Shown piece by piece: positions 6,748 to 18,740 of a stretch of DNA of 47,377 nt (position 1 is its first letter; the number at the start of each line of letters is the position of its first letter). The stretch lies in NCBI GenBank assembly GCA_964202965.1, contig CAXNKG010000020.1, positions 1-47,377 on the forward strand, given 5' to 3'. This stretch comes from CAXNKG01 sp964202965. Lineage in GTDB: Bacteria > Acidobacteriota > Vicinamibacteria > Vicinamibacterales > UBA2999. A program made the translations under genes and the position numbers. Below the pieces are notes generated by a model. The model worked only from the letters and a program-made list of their open reading frames with translations. It did not search any database and was not told the DNA's origin.

Positions 6748-9700
6748 TTAACCCAGGGCTCGCAAGAGGGACTCCAGCCGCCCGAAGACCCCGCCTTCGG
6801 CGCGCGGGTCGCCCTCCGGCTTCCGGAGAATCTCTTCCTTGGTGAACCCCGCCTCCACAGTACCTGCCGTCGCCCTGGCGGTCCACCAGCTGGTTTGACG
6901 TTCGCCGGCCCTGGAAAGCCCGGTTCGACGGCCTGAGCCAGCGCGTGGCGCCGCCGGCCTGACGGCCGCCGTGGACGCGTCCATGTCGAGCTTCAGCGAC
7001 GCGGGTGGCGCCAGCACGGCGCCCGGATGGTCCTGGATCACTTTGATCAGACGCGCGGGATCGACCTTCGCCTGGGGCCGGAACTTGATGACGACGATGG
7101 AGGCTTCGCGCTCGATTGAGTCGACGCCGAGACGATCGGCCAGCACACGGATACGCCCGTATTCGGCGAGGTTCAACACGGAACCGGGAGCCGGGCCATA
7201 CCGGTCCCGAATGTCGTCAATGACAGAGCCAAGCTCTTTCTCCGAGCGCGCCGCTGCTATCCTGCGGTAGACCATCAGGCGCTGGTTCATGTCGGGGATG
7301 TAGCCGTCTTCGATCTTCAGGTCGACGCGCAGGTTGATCGCGGCGCGTGTCTCGTCTTCTATCTCCTCGCCCTTCAGCTCGCGGACCGCTTCCTCGAGCA
7401 GCTTCATGTACATCTCGAAGCCGACCGTGTCGATATGCCCGCTCTGTTCACCGCCCAGGAGATTGCCGGCACCGCGGATCTCGAGGTCCAGCGCGGCCAC
7501 TCGGAAGCCGCTTCCAAGGTCGCTGAACTCCCTGATGGCGGCGAGCCGTTTTCGCGCGACCGGCGACAGCGCTTCCTGCGGCGGAACCAGCAGGTAGGCG
7601 TACGCCGGACGGTCCGATCGACCCACCCTGCCGCGGAGCTGATAGAGCTGCGACAGGCCGTACCGGTCAGCGCGGTTGATGATGATCGTGTTCGCGTTCG
7701 GGATATCCAGCCCGTTTTCGACGATCGTCGTCGCGAGCAGCACGTCAAACCGATGCTCCACGAATCCGAGCATGGCGCGCTCCAGCTCCTCTTCCGACAT
7801 CTGGCCATGGCCGATGGCGACGCGCGCTTCAGGGATCAGACGCTGCAGGAGGCTCCCGATGGAAAAGATCGACTCAACCCGGTTGTGGACAAAGTACACC
7901 TGTCCCCCGCGCGCGATCTCGTTTCTGACAGCGCGCTCGATAACCGGGGCGTCGAAGGCGACGACATTGGTCTGAATCGCCAGCCGGTCCTTTGGAGGCG
8001 TCTCGATGACCGACATGTCGCGGATGCCGACGAGCGACATGTTCAGCGTCCGCGGGATCGGCGTCGCGGTCATCGTCAGCACGTCGACCTTCTTGCGCAT
8101 CTGCTTGATGCGTTCCTTGTGCGCCACGCCGAAGCGCTGTTCCTCGTCGACGACGAGCAGGCCGAGATCCTTGAACACGACATCTTTCGACAGGAGCCGG
8201 TGGGTCCCGATGATGATGTCGACCTTGCCGGCCGTCACGCCGTCGAGCGTCTCCTTGATTTCCTGCTTCGTGCGGAACCGGCTCACCATGTCGACCGTGA
8301 CAGGGAACCCGGCAAACCGATCGCGCAGGGTCTTCTGGTGCTGGAACGCCAGGACCGTCGTCGGCGCCAGGAGCGCGACCTGCTTGCCGTCCATGACGGC
8401 CTTGAAGGCGGCACGCACGGCAACCTCGGTCTTCCCGTAGCCGACGTCGCCGCAGAGCAGCCGGTCCATCGGCGTCGGGGACTCCATGTCCCGCTTGATG
8501 TCGGCGACGGCGTTCGCCTGGTCGGGCGTCAGCTCGTAGGGGAACGCGCCTTCGAACTCTTCCTGCCAGTGCGTCTCCGCGCCGAAGGCGTGGCCCGGCA
8601 CCGCTTTGCGCTGCGCGTAGAGCTTCAACAGCTCCTCGGCCATGTCGCGCATCGCCTTCTTGACGCGCGTCTTCGCCTTTTCCCACGACGTGCCGCCGAG
8701 GCGATCGAGCGCCGGCCGTGTGCCACCGGTGTATTTCTGGACGAGATCGAGGCGCTCGACAGGGACGAACAGCTTGTCGTCGCCCGCGTAGCGCAGCTCG
8801 AGGAATTCCTGGGCGGAGTCGCCGGCTCGCACACCCAGCTGTTTCAGTCCGACGAACTCACCGATGCCATGGTCGACGTGCACGACGAGGTCGCCCACCT
8901 TGAGATCGCGAAGGTCCGAGAGGAACGCGGCGGCCGCGCTGCGGCGGCGCTCCGCGCCCCGCCGCTCTTCCTCGAAGACGTCGGTCTCGGCATAGAGCAC
9001 GAGAGCGGCATCCGCGAGGCGGAACCCGCGCGACAGGGCGCCAACGCCCACGAGCACCACCGCCGCGTGGGCGTCTTCGGCCCGTTCCACGGGGACCGCC
9101 ACGACGTCGTACTCCTGCAGGATCTCGACAGCCCGCTCCGCCCGGCCATGGCTATCGGCCACGAACAGCACCGTTTCGCCGCGTTCCCGGGCGGCGCGGA
9201 TGTCCGCAATCCAGTCCGGCACCCGCCCGCGGAACTCCATCGCCGGCTGGCACGACACGGTGCGGGCGCCCTCCTCCACGGCCAGTTCTTCGAGCCTCGG
9301 CGCGCGGCCCATCCGCGCGACGAGGGGCTCCCACTCGACGAATGCGTCCTGCGGCGCCACGGCGGCCACATGCCCCCGCGCGCCCGCGTCGGCGTAACTG
9401 GAATCAAGCTGCGTGCGGACCTTTTCGATCTGTTCGACGACCTGCTCGTGTTCCGACACGATCACACGCATGTCGTGCGATGCCGACAGGGCGTCGAGGG
9501 GCGCCAGCGCCTCGGGCTCGTCCTCGAAGCGTTCGCGAACCGGCACGACGAGCATCTGGTCGGTGGCCCCGGTGGACCGCTGCGTGGCGGGATCGAAGCG
9601 GCGGAGCGATTCCACCATGTCGCCGATGAATTCGATGCGAACCGGCTCGGAATCGCCCGCGGGGAAGACATCGACGATGCCGCCGCGGATCGCGAAGGTG

Positions 9701-10239
9701 CCGTGCTCGTCGACCGGATCCTCCTGCGTGAACCCGGCGTCGGCGAGGAGATCCGCCAGGGCCTGCGGCTCGATCTCGGTGCCGGACGTAATCGCCTTCG
9801 ACGCGCGCAGGAGCCGCTCGGCCGGGCTGACCCTGGGCAGGAGGGCGGCCGCCGACGCCACGATCAGCCGGGCGGTTCCGGTGGCCGCGGCGTGAAGCGC
9901 CCGCGCCCTGGCCGCGGCGACACGGAAGTGAGGGGTCATTCCGCGGTATGGGTCGACCTGCAGCGACGGGAACGGCAGCACCGCCTGCTCGCTCGCCGCG
10001 GCCGACGCGCCTTCCATCGCCGCGTAGAAGAACCTCGCGTCCGCGATGAGCTGTTCCACGTCCTTGTCCGCGGGCGCGACCAGGACCGTGAGGCCCGAAC
10101 CAGCACGTGACGCGGCGACCGCCGCCAGCGCCTTGGCCGCCGGCGTCAGTCCCGCGGTGACCGGAGGCAGGTCGGTCAGACCTGCGCGGGCAGCGGCCTT
10201 GTGGAACAGTGCGCGCAGCGTGAGGGAGGGCGCGGTCAT
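6748..10239 (-). CDS. mfd: Transcription-repair coupling factor Mfd
   Basis: Mfd removes RNA polymerase stalled at DNA damage and recruits UvrA. The 1163 residues are near the usual length. In order: a UvrB-like N-terminal region that binds UvrA, an RNA-polymerase-interacting domain (VGDLVVHVDHGIGEFVGLKQL, ~450-470), a RecG-like helicase with Walker A GDVGYGKTEVA (~595) and the DEEQRFG box (~695), helicase C motifs (LATTIVENGLDIPNANT, QLRGRVGRSDRPAYAYLL), and the TRCF C-terminal domain. The last ~60 residues (after VRPAAPR) are Arg/Ala-rich and look like an added tail. It begins 11 bp after hldE2 and is followed by surA. Confidence 0.97.
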   Translation of the reverse strand: MTAPSLTLRALFHKAAARAGLTDLPPVTAGLTPAAKALAAVAASRAGSGLTVLVAPADKDVEQLIADARFFYAAMEGASAAASEQAVLPFPSLQVDPYRGMTPHFRVAAARARALHAAATGTARLIVASAAALLPRVSPAERLLRASKAITSGTEIEPQALADLLADAGFTQEDPVDEHGTFAIRGGIVDVFPAGDSEPVRIEFIGDMVESLRRFDPATQRSTGATDQMLVVPVRERFEDEPEALAPLDALSASHDMRVIVSEHEQVVEQIEKVRTQLDSSYADAGARGHVAAVAPQDAFVEWEPLVARMGRAPRLEELAVEEGARTVSCQPAMEFRGRVPDWIADIRAARERGETVLFVADSHGRAERAVEILQEYDVVAVPVERAEDAHAAVVLVGVGALSRGFRLADAALVLYAETDVFEEERRGAERRRSAAAAFLSDLRDLKVGDLVVHVDHGIGEFVGLKQLGVRAGDSAQEFLELRYAGDDKLFVPVERLDLVQKYTGGTRPALDRLGGTSWEKAKTRVKKAMRDMAEELLKLYAQRKAVPGHAFGAETHWQEEFEGAFPYELTPDQANAVADIKRDMESPTPMDRLLCGDVGYGKTEVAVRAAFKAVMDGKQVALLAPTTVLAFQHQKTLRDRFAGFPVTVDMVSRFRTKQEIKETLDGVTAGKVDIIIGTHRLLSKDVVFKDLGLLVVDEEQRFGVAHKERIKQMRKKVDVLTMTATPIPRTLNMSLVGIRDMSVIETPPKDRLAIQTNVVAFDAPVIERAVRNEIARGGQVYFVHNRVESIFSIGSLLQRLIPEARVAIGHGQMSEEELERAMLGFVEHRFDVLLATTIVENGLDIPNANTIIINRADRYGLSQLYQLRGRVGRSDRPAYAYLLVPPQEALSPVARKRLAAIREFSDLGSGFRVAALDLEIRGAGNLLGGEQSGHIDTVGFEMYMKLLEEAVRELKGEEIEDETRAAINLRVDLKIEDGYIPDMNQRLMVYRRIAAARSEKELGSVIDDIRDRYGPAPGSVLNLAEYGRIRVLADRLGVDSIEREASIVVIKFRPQAKVDPARLIKVIQDHPGAVLAPPASLKLDMDASTAAVRPAAPRAGSGRRTGLSRAGERQTSWWTARATAGTVEAGFTKEEILRKPEGDPRAEGGVFGRLESLLRALG

Positions 10240-10250
10240 GCCGGGTACGG

Positions 10251-10733
10251 CTAACGGGTCGACAGCGAGCGCGCCTTCTTGATCAGTGCGGACGTGGAAT
10301 AGCCGGCCGCCAGTTCAATCCGTACCACTGTGCCGCCGCGGGCCTCGACGACGTCGCGCCCGATGATGTTGTCCGGCCCCCAGTCAGCCCCTTTGACGAG
10401 CACATCCGGCTGAATCGTCGAGATGACCTCGTACGGGGTGTCTTCATCGAAGATCACGACAGCGTCCACGCACGCGAGCGCCAGCAGGACTTCCGCGCGC
10501 TCGGTTTGAGGATTCACCGGCCGGTCCGGCCCCTTGATGACGCGCACCGACCGGTCCGAGTTCACGGCAACGATCAGCGCCGAGCCAAGGGCGCGCGCAT
10601 CCTGCAGATACCGGATGTGACCGGGGTGCAGGATGTCGAAGACGCCGTTGGTGAAGACGACCGTCCCGCCGTTCGCCCGGATGGCGGCCGCGAATGCCGC
10701 CGCGTCAGCGTGAGAGATCGGAGAGCCCGTCAA
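10251..10733 (-). CDS. hldE2: D-glycero-beta-D-manno-heptose 1-phosphate adenylyltransferase (RfaE domain II)
   Basis: It makes ADP-heptose from heptose 1-phosphate, for the LPS inner core. The 160-residue product carries the nucleotidyltransferase core FTNGVFDILHPGHIRYLQDAR with the HxGH site (HPGH), VAVNSDRSVR, and a C-terminal KGADW and STSALI. It is the adenylyltransferase half only; in E. coli it is fused to the kinase, so a separate kinase must be elsewhere. The start is taken as TTG at 10733: GGAAG precedes it by about 7 bp, the length fits stand-alone RfaE2, and no ATG or GTG fits. This start lies inside the end of wzt (29-bp overlap). The extended frame up to 10916 is wzt sequence read out of frame. 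Confidence 0.88.
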   Translation of the reverse strand: MTGSPISHADAAAFAAAIRANGGTVVFTNGVFDILHPGHIRYLQDARALGSALIVAVNSDRSVRVIKGPDRPVNPQTERAEVLLALACVDAVVIFDEDTPYEVISTIQPDVLVKGADWGPDNIIGRDVVEARGGTVVRIELAAGYSTSALIKKARSLSTR

Positions 10734-12006
10734 CCTGAATGCTTCCGGAGAATGTCCACCGGTGCGGCGGACGGAAGACGCCCGCCTCCTTGCGGCTGGA
10801 AGTGACGCGGAGCGTGTGCAGCAGCCGGTGGTAGTCGTACGGCGCGCCGTTCCTCCGATGGACCGCGACGTCGAGCTTGTACGTGCCGTCGACAAGGTCG
10901 AGGCGATCGACCACAAATCTGGCTTCGCCCGCTCCCGTCATGGCGCCGGACGTCGCACCGTCGATGGCGGTGTTGGTGCCGTAACAGCACACGCCGTCCG
11001 CGTTGAAAATGCCAACGCCGAAGACGAGGTCGTCGACAGGCTGATTGGCGCGCACCTGCAGGCGGATCTCCATCGCCCCGCCCGACTGGAACACGTGCGC
11101 GGGGCGTCCCGAGCCGTCGACGAACTCGACACCGATGATTTCAACCTCGCGCGAGCCCCATCGCCCCTCGTCCGCCCGGAACATGTCTGGCGGCTCCGCG
11201 CTCGCCGGTGCGGCAGGCGCCTCTTCCTTCTTCTCGGCGCGGCTCAGCGCGGCGTCCTCCGTCCTGGTGACATCAAGGAGGTAGGCGTCGATGACCCGCC
11301 GCGGATCGCCCTGCGCCCGCACGGTGCCACCGTCGAGCCACAGCGCCTCGTCACAGAAGCGCGTCACGAGGTCGAGCGAGTGCGTCACGAGAAGGACGGT
11401 CCGTCCGCGCCGCCGGAAGTCGGCAAACTTGTCGAGGCACTTGTGCGTAAACGCCTCGTCGCCGACCGCGAGCACTTCGTCAACGAGGAGGACGTCCGGA
11501 TTCACGTGGATCGCCACGGCAAACCCCAGGCGCATGTACATGCCGGAGGAGTAGGTCTTGACCGGCGCCTCGATGAAATCCTCGAGCTCCGCGAACTCAA
11601 CAATCTCGTCGAACCGCGCGGCAATGTCGCGCTTCGTCAGGCCGAGCATCATCCCGTTGATATACACGTTCTCGCGGCCTGAGATCTCCGGGTGAAAACC
11701 GGCGCCCAGCTCGATCAGCGCGGACAGACGCCCCTGCACGGTCACCGAGCCGGCGGTCGGCCGCCCGATGCCGGCCATCAGTTTCAGCATCGTGCTCTTT
11801 CCGGAGCCGTTCCGTCCGACGATCCCGAACGTCGTTCCGGCGGCGACATCGAACGAGACGCCGTTGAGCGCGTTGAAGGTGTCGTCGGGCCGGAGATCTT
11901 TCGCCACACGACCGCCCAGGAGCGCGCTCTTCAGTGTGCCGAACTGCTTGCGCCGGCCGTACCGGCGGTAGGTCTTGGTCACGTCGCGGACTTCGATCGC
12001 GTTCAC
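10705..12006 (-). CDS. wzt: O-polysaccharide ABC exporter, ATP-binding subunit (Wzt type)
   Basis: It powers export of undecaprenyl-linked O-polysaccharide. The 433 residues comprise an ABC domain (~1-240: Walker A GRNGSGKST, signature LSSGMYMRLGFAVA-like YSSGMYMRLGF, Walker B DVLLVDEVLAVGDEAF), an Ala/Pro/Glu-rich linker, and a C-terminal beta-sandwich domain (~280-425) as in Wzt proteins, which recognise the end of the polymer. The DVLLVDEVL/GD pattern is typical of polysaccharide exporters. The start is GTG at 12006, with GGAAGAGG about 7 bp upstream and one base after the wzm stop. The ORF can be extended to 12060, but those residues are wzm read out of frame. wzt overlaps hldE2 downstream. 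Confidence 0.93.
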   Translation of the reverse strand: MNAIEVRDVTKTYRRYGRRKQFGTLKSALLGGRVAKDLRPDDTFNALNGVSFDVAAGTTFGIVGRNGSGKSTMLKLMAGIGRPTAGSVTVQGRLSALIELGAGFHPEISGRENVYINGMMLGLTKRDIAARFDEIVEFAELEDFIEAPVKTYSSGMYMRLGFAVAIHVNPDVLLVDEVLAVGDEAFTHKCLDKFADFRRRGRTVLLVTHSLDLVTRFCDEALWLDGGTVRAQGDPRRVIDAYLLDVTRTEDAALSRAEKKEEAPAAPASAEPPDMFRADEGRWGSREVEIIGVEFVDGSGRPAHVFQSGGAMEIRLQVRANQPVDDLVFGVGIFNADGVCCYGTNTAIDGATSGAMTGAGEARFVVDRLDLVDGTYKLDVAVHRRNGAPYDYHRLLHTLRVTSSRKEAGVFRPPHRWTFSGSIQVDGLSDLSR

Positions 12007-12007
12007 G

Positions 12008-12802
12008 TCACACCTCTTCCGCGAGCGTGTCGCGCAGGCGATCGAACACGAAATAGCCAACAGCCAGGACGACCAGGGCGCCGGCCCCTACCGCAAGCAG
12101 CCGGGGCCAATCGGTGAACGCGCCGCGGCGGAAGAGCACCTCCTGATAGGACACCGCGAGGTGCGTGAACGGGTTCAGATCCAGGTAGCGTCTGACCGAC
12201 GGTGGCGCCTGCGACACCGCATAGATGATCGGGGTCGCAAAAAACCAGAGTGTGAGCAGGTTCGACAGCAGATCGCGGATATCCCGGAAATGGACCGAGA
12301 GCGCCGACAGCAGCAGGGCCAATCCCAGTGTCAGCACCAGCTGGATGAGGACGATCACGGGAAACCACGCCAGGTCGGACGGCACCAGCGGCACCTGGTA
12401 GTACAGAAGAAACGCCGCAAGGATCGGCAGGCCGAGGCAGAAATGAACCATCCCGGCGAAGACGGTGACGATCGGCAGCACTTCCGCCGGGAAGAGCACC
12501 TTGCGAATCAGGTTTCCGCCGGCGATCAGGACGTTGGAGGATTCGAGCAGCGACGATGAAAACCAGGTCCACGGCAGGATGCCGCAGAACATGAAGAGCG
12601 CAAACGGCTCCAGCTCCGGCGGATGCACGCCCGGCAGCACCACCGTGAACACGAAGGTGTAGACGAGAAGCAGCAGGAGCGGATTGACGAAAGACCAGAA
12701 GAAACCGAGGACCGAGCCGCGATACCGGGCCTTCAGTTCCCGGGCAACCAGGCTCTGAATCAGCGCGCGATAGCGAAAGAGGTGTCGAAGGCTGGCGAAC
12801 AG
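12008..12802 (-). CDS. wzm: O-polysaccharide ABC exporter, permease subunit (Wzm type)
   Basis: It is the six-helix inner-membrane channel partner of Wzt. Conserved features are RYRALIQSLVARELKARYRGS and LGFFWSFVNPLLLLLVYTFVF at the N-terminus, then WFSSSLLESSNVLI, NLIRKVLFPAEVLP, HFRDIRDLL and LNPFTHLAVSYQEVLF. The conserved N-terminus extends to about 12802, but the frame has no ATG, GTG or TTG between the in-frame stop at 12851-12853 and a GTG at 12652. Starting at 12652 would remove about 50 residues and the first helix. CTG at 12802 gives 264 residues, the family length, with AAGAGGT directly before it. The start is therefore uncertain. It lies 7 bp after atpC. Confidence 0.85.
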   Translation of the reverse strand: MFASLRHLFRYRALIQSLVARELKARYRGSVLGFFWSFVNPLLLLLVYTFVFTVVLPGVHPPELEPFALFMFCGILPWTWFSSSLLESSNVLIAGGNLIRKVLFPAEVLPIVTVFAGMVHFCLGLPILAAFLLYYQVPLVPSDLAWFPVIVLIQLVLTLGLALLLSALSVHFRDIRDLLSNLLTLWFFATPIIYAVSQAPPSVRRYLDLNPFTHLAVSYQEVLFRRGAFTDWPRLLAVGAGALVVLAVGYFVFDRLRDTLAEEV

Positions 12803-12809
12803 ACCTCTT

Positions 12810-13232
12810 TTATACCCTTGTCCTCGCTCGCGTGGCCACCTGCAGGCGGATCAGCGACTTCATCATCGCCACGCGCGCGCGTTCGAAGTCGAGCTCGGCC
12901 GCCGGCTTCGCAAGCCGCTCCTCCGCGCGCCGTTTCGCGGCCTCGGCGCGGGCAATATCGATCTCCTGGGCCGACTCGGCGATCTGGGCCAGGACGACAA
13001 CGCGGTCGGGAAGGATCTCCACGAAGCCGCCGGCGATGGCGAAATGGTGCTTCTCCGCGCCGACGCGGTACCACAGCTCCCCGACCTTTAATGACGCCAG
13101 GAGCGGGGTGTGGCCCGGCAGGACGCCGAGATAGCCCTCGGAGCCGGGCAGTTGAAGCTCGTCCGCCTGTTCGCGGACGAGCGCCCGGTCGGGCGTCACG
13201 ATTTCGAGCTGGATCGTCGTCGGGATGGCCAT
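12810..13232 (-). CDS. atpC: ATP synthase F1 subunit epsilon
   Basis: The 140-residue product has the N-terminal beta sandwich (IQLEIVTPDRALVREQADELQLPGSEGYLGVLPGHTPLLASL) and two C-terminal helices (EEIDIARAEAAKRRAEERL-like and LDFERARVAMMKSLIRLQVA). It links the rotor to the catalytic head and can inhibit ATP hydrolysis. It starts 6 bp after atpD, and its TAA at 12810-12812 overlaps the ribosome-binding region of wzm, so the envelope genes are probably read on the same transcript. Confidence 0.96.
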   Translation of the reverse strand: MAIPTTIQLEIVTPDRALVREQADELQLPGSEGYLGVLPGHTPLLASLKVGELWYRVGAEKHHFAIAGGFVEILPDRVVVLAQIAESAQEIDIARAEAAKRRAEERLAKPAAELDFERARVAMMKSLIRLQVATRARTRV

Positions 13233-13238
13233 CGACTG

Positions 13239-14696
<1,458 letters not shown>

Positions 14697-14714
14697 TCCT
14701 GATTCCCTTCGTGA

Positions 14715-15572
14715 TTACGTCGCCGACGCGCCTGACACGACCTCAATGATCTCCCGGGTGATCGCCGCCTGCCGCACCTTGTTCATGTAGAGGGTCAGGC
14801 TCTCGAGCATCTCCGACGAATTCCGCGTCGCCGCGTCCATGGCCGTCATCTGCGCAGCGAAAAACGAGGCGTTCGACTCGAGCAGCGCGCGGTACACCTG
14901 CGCCTGGACGTACCGCGGCAGGAGGTCGGCAAAGATGGCCTCCGGGGCCGGCTCGTAGAGGTACTCCGCGCCGGGCGACGCGTCGCCCTCGATCCGCGGG
15001 AGTGGAAGAAGCTGATCCACGACGAGGCGCTGCGCCATCACCGACTTGAACTCGTTGAAAATGAGATGGACGCTCGACGCGCGCCCGGCGATGAATGCCT
15101 CGATCGCCACGTTGGCAATCTCCTGCGCGTGCGCGAACGACAGCCGCTGGAAGATCCCGGTCTGCTCGATCAGGATCTCGAACCCCCGGCGCCGGAAGAA
15201 GTCGCGCCCCTTGCGCCCGACCAGGCCAACCGCCACCGGCCGACCGCGGCCCTCCGTGACGATGAACTGGCCGGCGGCCTTGATGATGTTGGAATTGAAG
15301 CTGCCGCACAGGCCGCGATCGGCGGTGACGATGATGACGAGCGGCCGTCCGTCTGCGGAGCCGCGCTGCAGGAGCGGATGCGCCTCCGGATCCACGCGCG
15401 ACGCGAGACCATGCAGCACCTGCAGCATGCGCTGCGCGTAGGGGCGCGCCGCGATCACCCGGTCCTGCGCGCGCCGGAGGCGCGAGGCGGCGATCATCTT
15501 CATCGCCTTGGTGATCTGCTGCGTCGACTTGACGGCGCGGATACGCCGGCGGAGGTCAATCAGTGAGGGCAT
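14715..15572 (-). CDS. atpG: ATP synthase F1 subunit gamma
   Basis: It is the central rotor shaft. The 285 residues begin with the coiled-coil helix SLIDLRRRIRAVKSTQQITKAMKMIAASRLRRAQ, contain the ITADRGLCGSFNSN-type motif (IVTADRGLCGSFNSNIIK), and end with the matching helix MTAMDAATRNSSEMLESLTLYMNKVRQAAITREIIEVV-type sequence. It lies 9 bp after atpA. Confidence 0.97.
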   Translation of the reverse strand: MPSLIDLRRRIRAVKSTQQITKAMKMIAASRLRRAQDRVIAARPYAQRMLQVLHGLASRVDPEAHPLLQRGSADGRPLVIIVTADRGLCGSFNSNIIKAAGQFIVTEGRGRPVAVGLVGRKGRDFFRRRGFEILIEQTGIFQRLSFAHAQEIANVAIEAFIAGRASSVHLIFNEFKSVMAQRLVVDQLLPLPRIEGDASPGAEYLYEPAPEAIFADLLPRYVQAQVYRALLESNASFFAAQMTAMDAATRNSSEMLESLTLYMNKVRQAAITREIIEVVSGASAT

Positions 15573-15581
15573 CGGCTCCCG

Positions 15582-17111
<1,530 letters not shown>

Positions 17112-17135
17112 CTCGGTTCCTTGGAGGCCTTGGCC

Positions 17136-17681
17136 TCAGCGGCCCTTCTCGAGCCGCTCGCGCATTTTCTCAAGCTGTCGTGCCACGCTGCCGTCGTAGA
17201 CAACGCCTCCGACACGGGCGACGGCGCCGCCGATGAGTGCCGGATCCACCCGGGTGGTCATCGTCACGCGGCGGCCTGTCGCCTTCGCGAGACGGGTTTC
17301 GAATTGAGCCAGCTGCTCGGCCGGCATCGGCGCGGCCGTCGTGACGTCTGCCTGCACGACCTGGCGGTGCTCCCGCAGGGCCGCGCTGTAGGCGGGAGCC
17401 AGATCCGCGATGAGCCGGAGGCGCTCGCCGTCGGCCAGCATCAGCAGGAGCCTGGCGAGGGGCGCCGATGGCTGCATGCGGGCGATGACCTGTTCGATGA
17501 TGCCGCGCTTGGCGGTGGTCGGAACGGCGGGGCTTGCGAACGCCTTGCGCATCTCGGGCGTGCGATCGACGAGGGCGGCAAAGGCGGTGAGCTCCTGCTC
17601 GACCTGCTCCGGGTCGGCGTCTTTGACGACCACGTCCAGGAGTGCTCGCGCGTAACGGGCCGCGGACGCACGAGAACTCAT
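17136..17681 (-). CDS. atpH: ATP synthase F1 subunit delta
   Basis: It joins F1 to the peripheral stalk. The start is ATG at 17681 (MSSRASAARYARALLDV), because GCAGGTGA lies just upstream and ARRYA-like residues open the family. A GTG at 17726 would add 15 unrelated residues. The 181 residues end with the conserved DPALIGGAVARVGGVVYDGSVARQLEKMRE-type motif. It is the first gene of the F1 operon: the F0 genes a, c and b, which normally come before it, are absent, and parB lies upstream. Confidence 0.95.
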   Translation of the reverse strand: MSSRASAARYARALLDVVVKDADPEQVEQELTAFAALVDRTPEMRKAFASPAVPTTAKRGIIEQVIARMQPSAPLARLLLMLADGERLRLIADLAPAYSAALREHRQVVQADVTTAAPMPAEQLAQFETRLAKATGRRVTMTTRVDPALIGGAVARVGGVVYDGSVARQLEKMRERLEKGR

Positions 17682-17766
17682 GAAGTCACCTGCTGCAGAA
17701 GTGTGGCGGACCGCCGCGACAGGCACGGCCCTGTGAGCTTGTACCTGAACGGCACAAGCACTCCTT

Positions 17767-17795
17767 TATATCACTGAAGACGGGGAGACCGCCAA
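17767..17795 (-). promoter_or_regulatory. Possible promoter of the atpH-A-G-D-C operon
   Basis: In the 153-bp gap between parB and atpH the minus strand has TTGGCG, 17 bp, GATATA (or TATAAA with 19 bp). These are partial matches to sigma70 elements. A new promoter is expected here because parB ends the preceding gene group and atpH begins another. No convincing terminator with a U-run was seen in the gap. Confidence 0.3.
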
Positions 17796-17834
17796 CACTC
17801 GACGCCGCGAAAAACCCGGCGCCGTCCGGTCGCG

Positions 17835-18719
17835 CTACGACTCGCCCCGGGCGGGCGTCCGGGGCTCGGTCAGCTGCTCGTAGAGCCGATGTAGTTCCGC
17901 TTCCGATCCGAACGGAATTTCAATGGCGCCTCCGGACCCCCGGCGGACGATCCGGACCTTCGTGCCCAGCGCGAAGCGGAGGCGATCCTCGGCGGCGCGG
18001 GTGTGGACATCGGGCTGTTTCGCCCCCGCGGGACGAACGGGCGGCGGCGAGGCCATCTTCTTCACGAGTGCCTCGGTCTCACGGACCGAGAGCGCGCGGG
18101 CGATCACTTCCCGGGCGGCCTGACGCTGGGTGGCGGCATCCGGCAGCGCGAGCAGGGCGCGGGCATGGCCCATCGAGAACGCGCCGGACGCGAGGTCGCC
18201 ACGTACCTCCTCGGGCAGCCGGAGCAGCCGCAGATAGTTGGCGACCGACGACCGATCCTTGCCGACCGCCGCGGCGATGTGGTCCTGGGTCAGCCCGAAT
18301 TCCTCCGCGAGACGCTGATACGCGAGCGCTTCGTCGATGGGATTCAGATCCTCGCGCTGGAGGTTCTCCACGAGGGCGAGCTCCAGCAGGTGCCGCTCGG
18401 ATCCCTCGGGGACCTCGCGCACGAGCACGGGGACTTTGAGGAGTCCCGCGCGCTGCGCGGCACGCCATCGCCGCTCCCCCGCGATGATGCGGTACGAGCT
18501 GCCGGTGCGCCGCACGAGAATCGGCTGGATGATGCCGTTGCTCTTGATCGACGCCGCCAGCTCCTCGAGCTTGCCGTCGTCGAGCATGACGCGGGGCTGC
18601 TGATCGCTTGGCGCGAGCAGGTCGACGTCGACCTCGATGGCGCCGGTGCGCGCCGGCTCCGGCGCGTCGGGAATCAGGGCGCTGAGACCTTTGCCGAGCG
18701 CCGGACGTCGTTCCATCAT
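17835..18719 (-). CDS. parB: Chromosome-partitioning protein ParB
   Basis: ParB is a CTP-dependent clamp that loads at parS and spreads. The 294 residues show the start GKGLSALIP, the ParB/Srx domain with DQQPR and the CTP-binding motif GERRWRAAQRA (81-91), ALVENLQREDLNPIDEA, and the parS-reading HTH (LTQDHIAAAVGKDRSSVANYLRLLRLP) and GHARALLALP. The C-terminal dimer domain has ENDLRFALGTKVRI-like residues. It lies 21 bp after parA, and two parS sites lie 0.9 kb upstream. Confidence 0.97.
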   Translation of the reverse strand: MMERRPALGKGLSALIPDAPEPARTGAIEVDVDLLAPSDQQPRVMLDDGKLEELAASIKSNGIIQPILVRRTGSSYRIIAGERRWRAAQRAGLLKVPVLVREVPEGSERHLLELALVENLQREDLNPIDEALAYQRLAEEFGLTQDHIAAAVGKDRSSVANYLRLLRLPEEVRGDLASGAFSMGHARALLALPDAATQRQAAREVIARALSVRETEALVKKMASPPPVRPAGAKQPDVHTRAAEDRLRFALGTKVRIVRRGSGGAIEIPFGSEAELHRLYEQLTEPRTPARGES

Positions 18720-18740
18720 CGATTGCTCCCCTGAGTCTGA

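Noticed and set aside
7435..10110. 891-codon ORF opposite mfd
   Set aside because: Antisense to the well-conserved mfd; composition is Arg/Asp/His-rich as expected of a mirror frame.
17795..17825. Hairpin CGGCGCCG / CGGCGTCG after parB
   Set aside because: The T-run lies in the loop and not after the stem, so it does not fit an intrinsic terminator.
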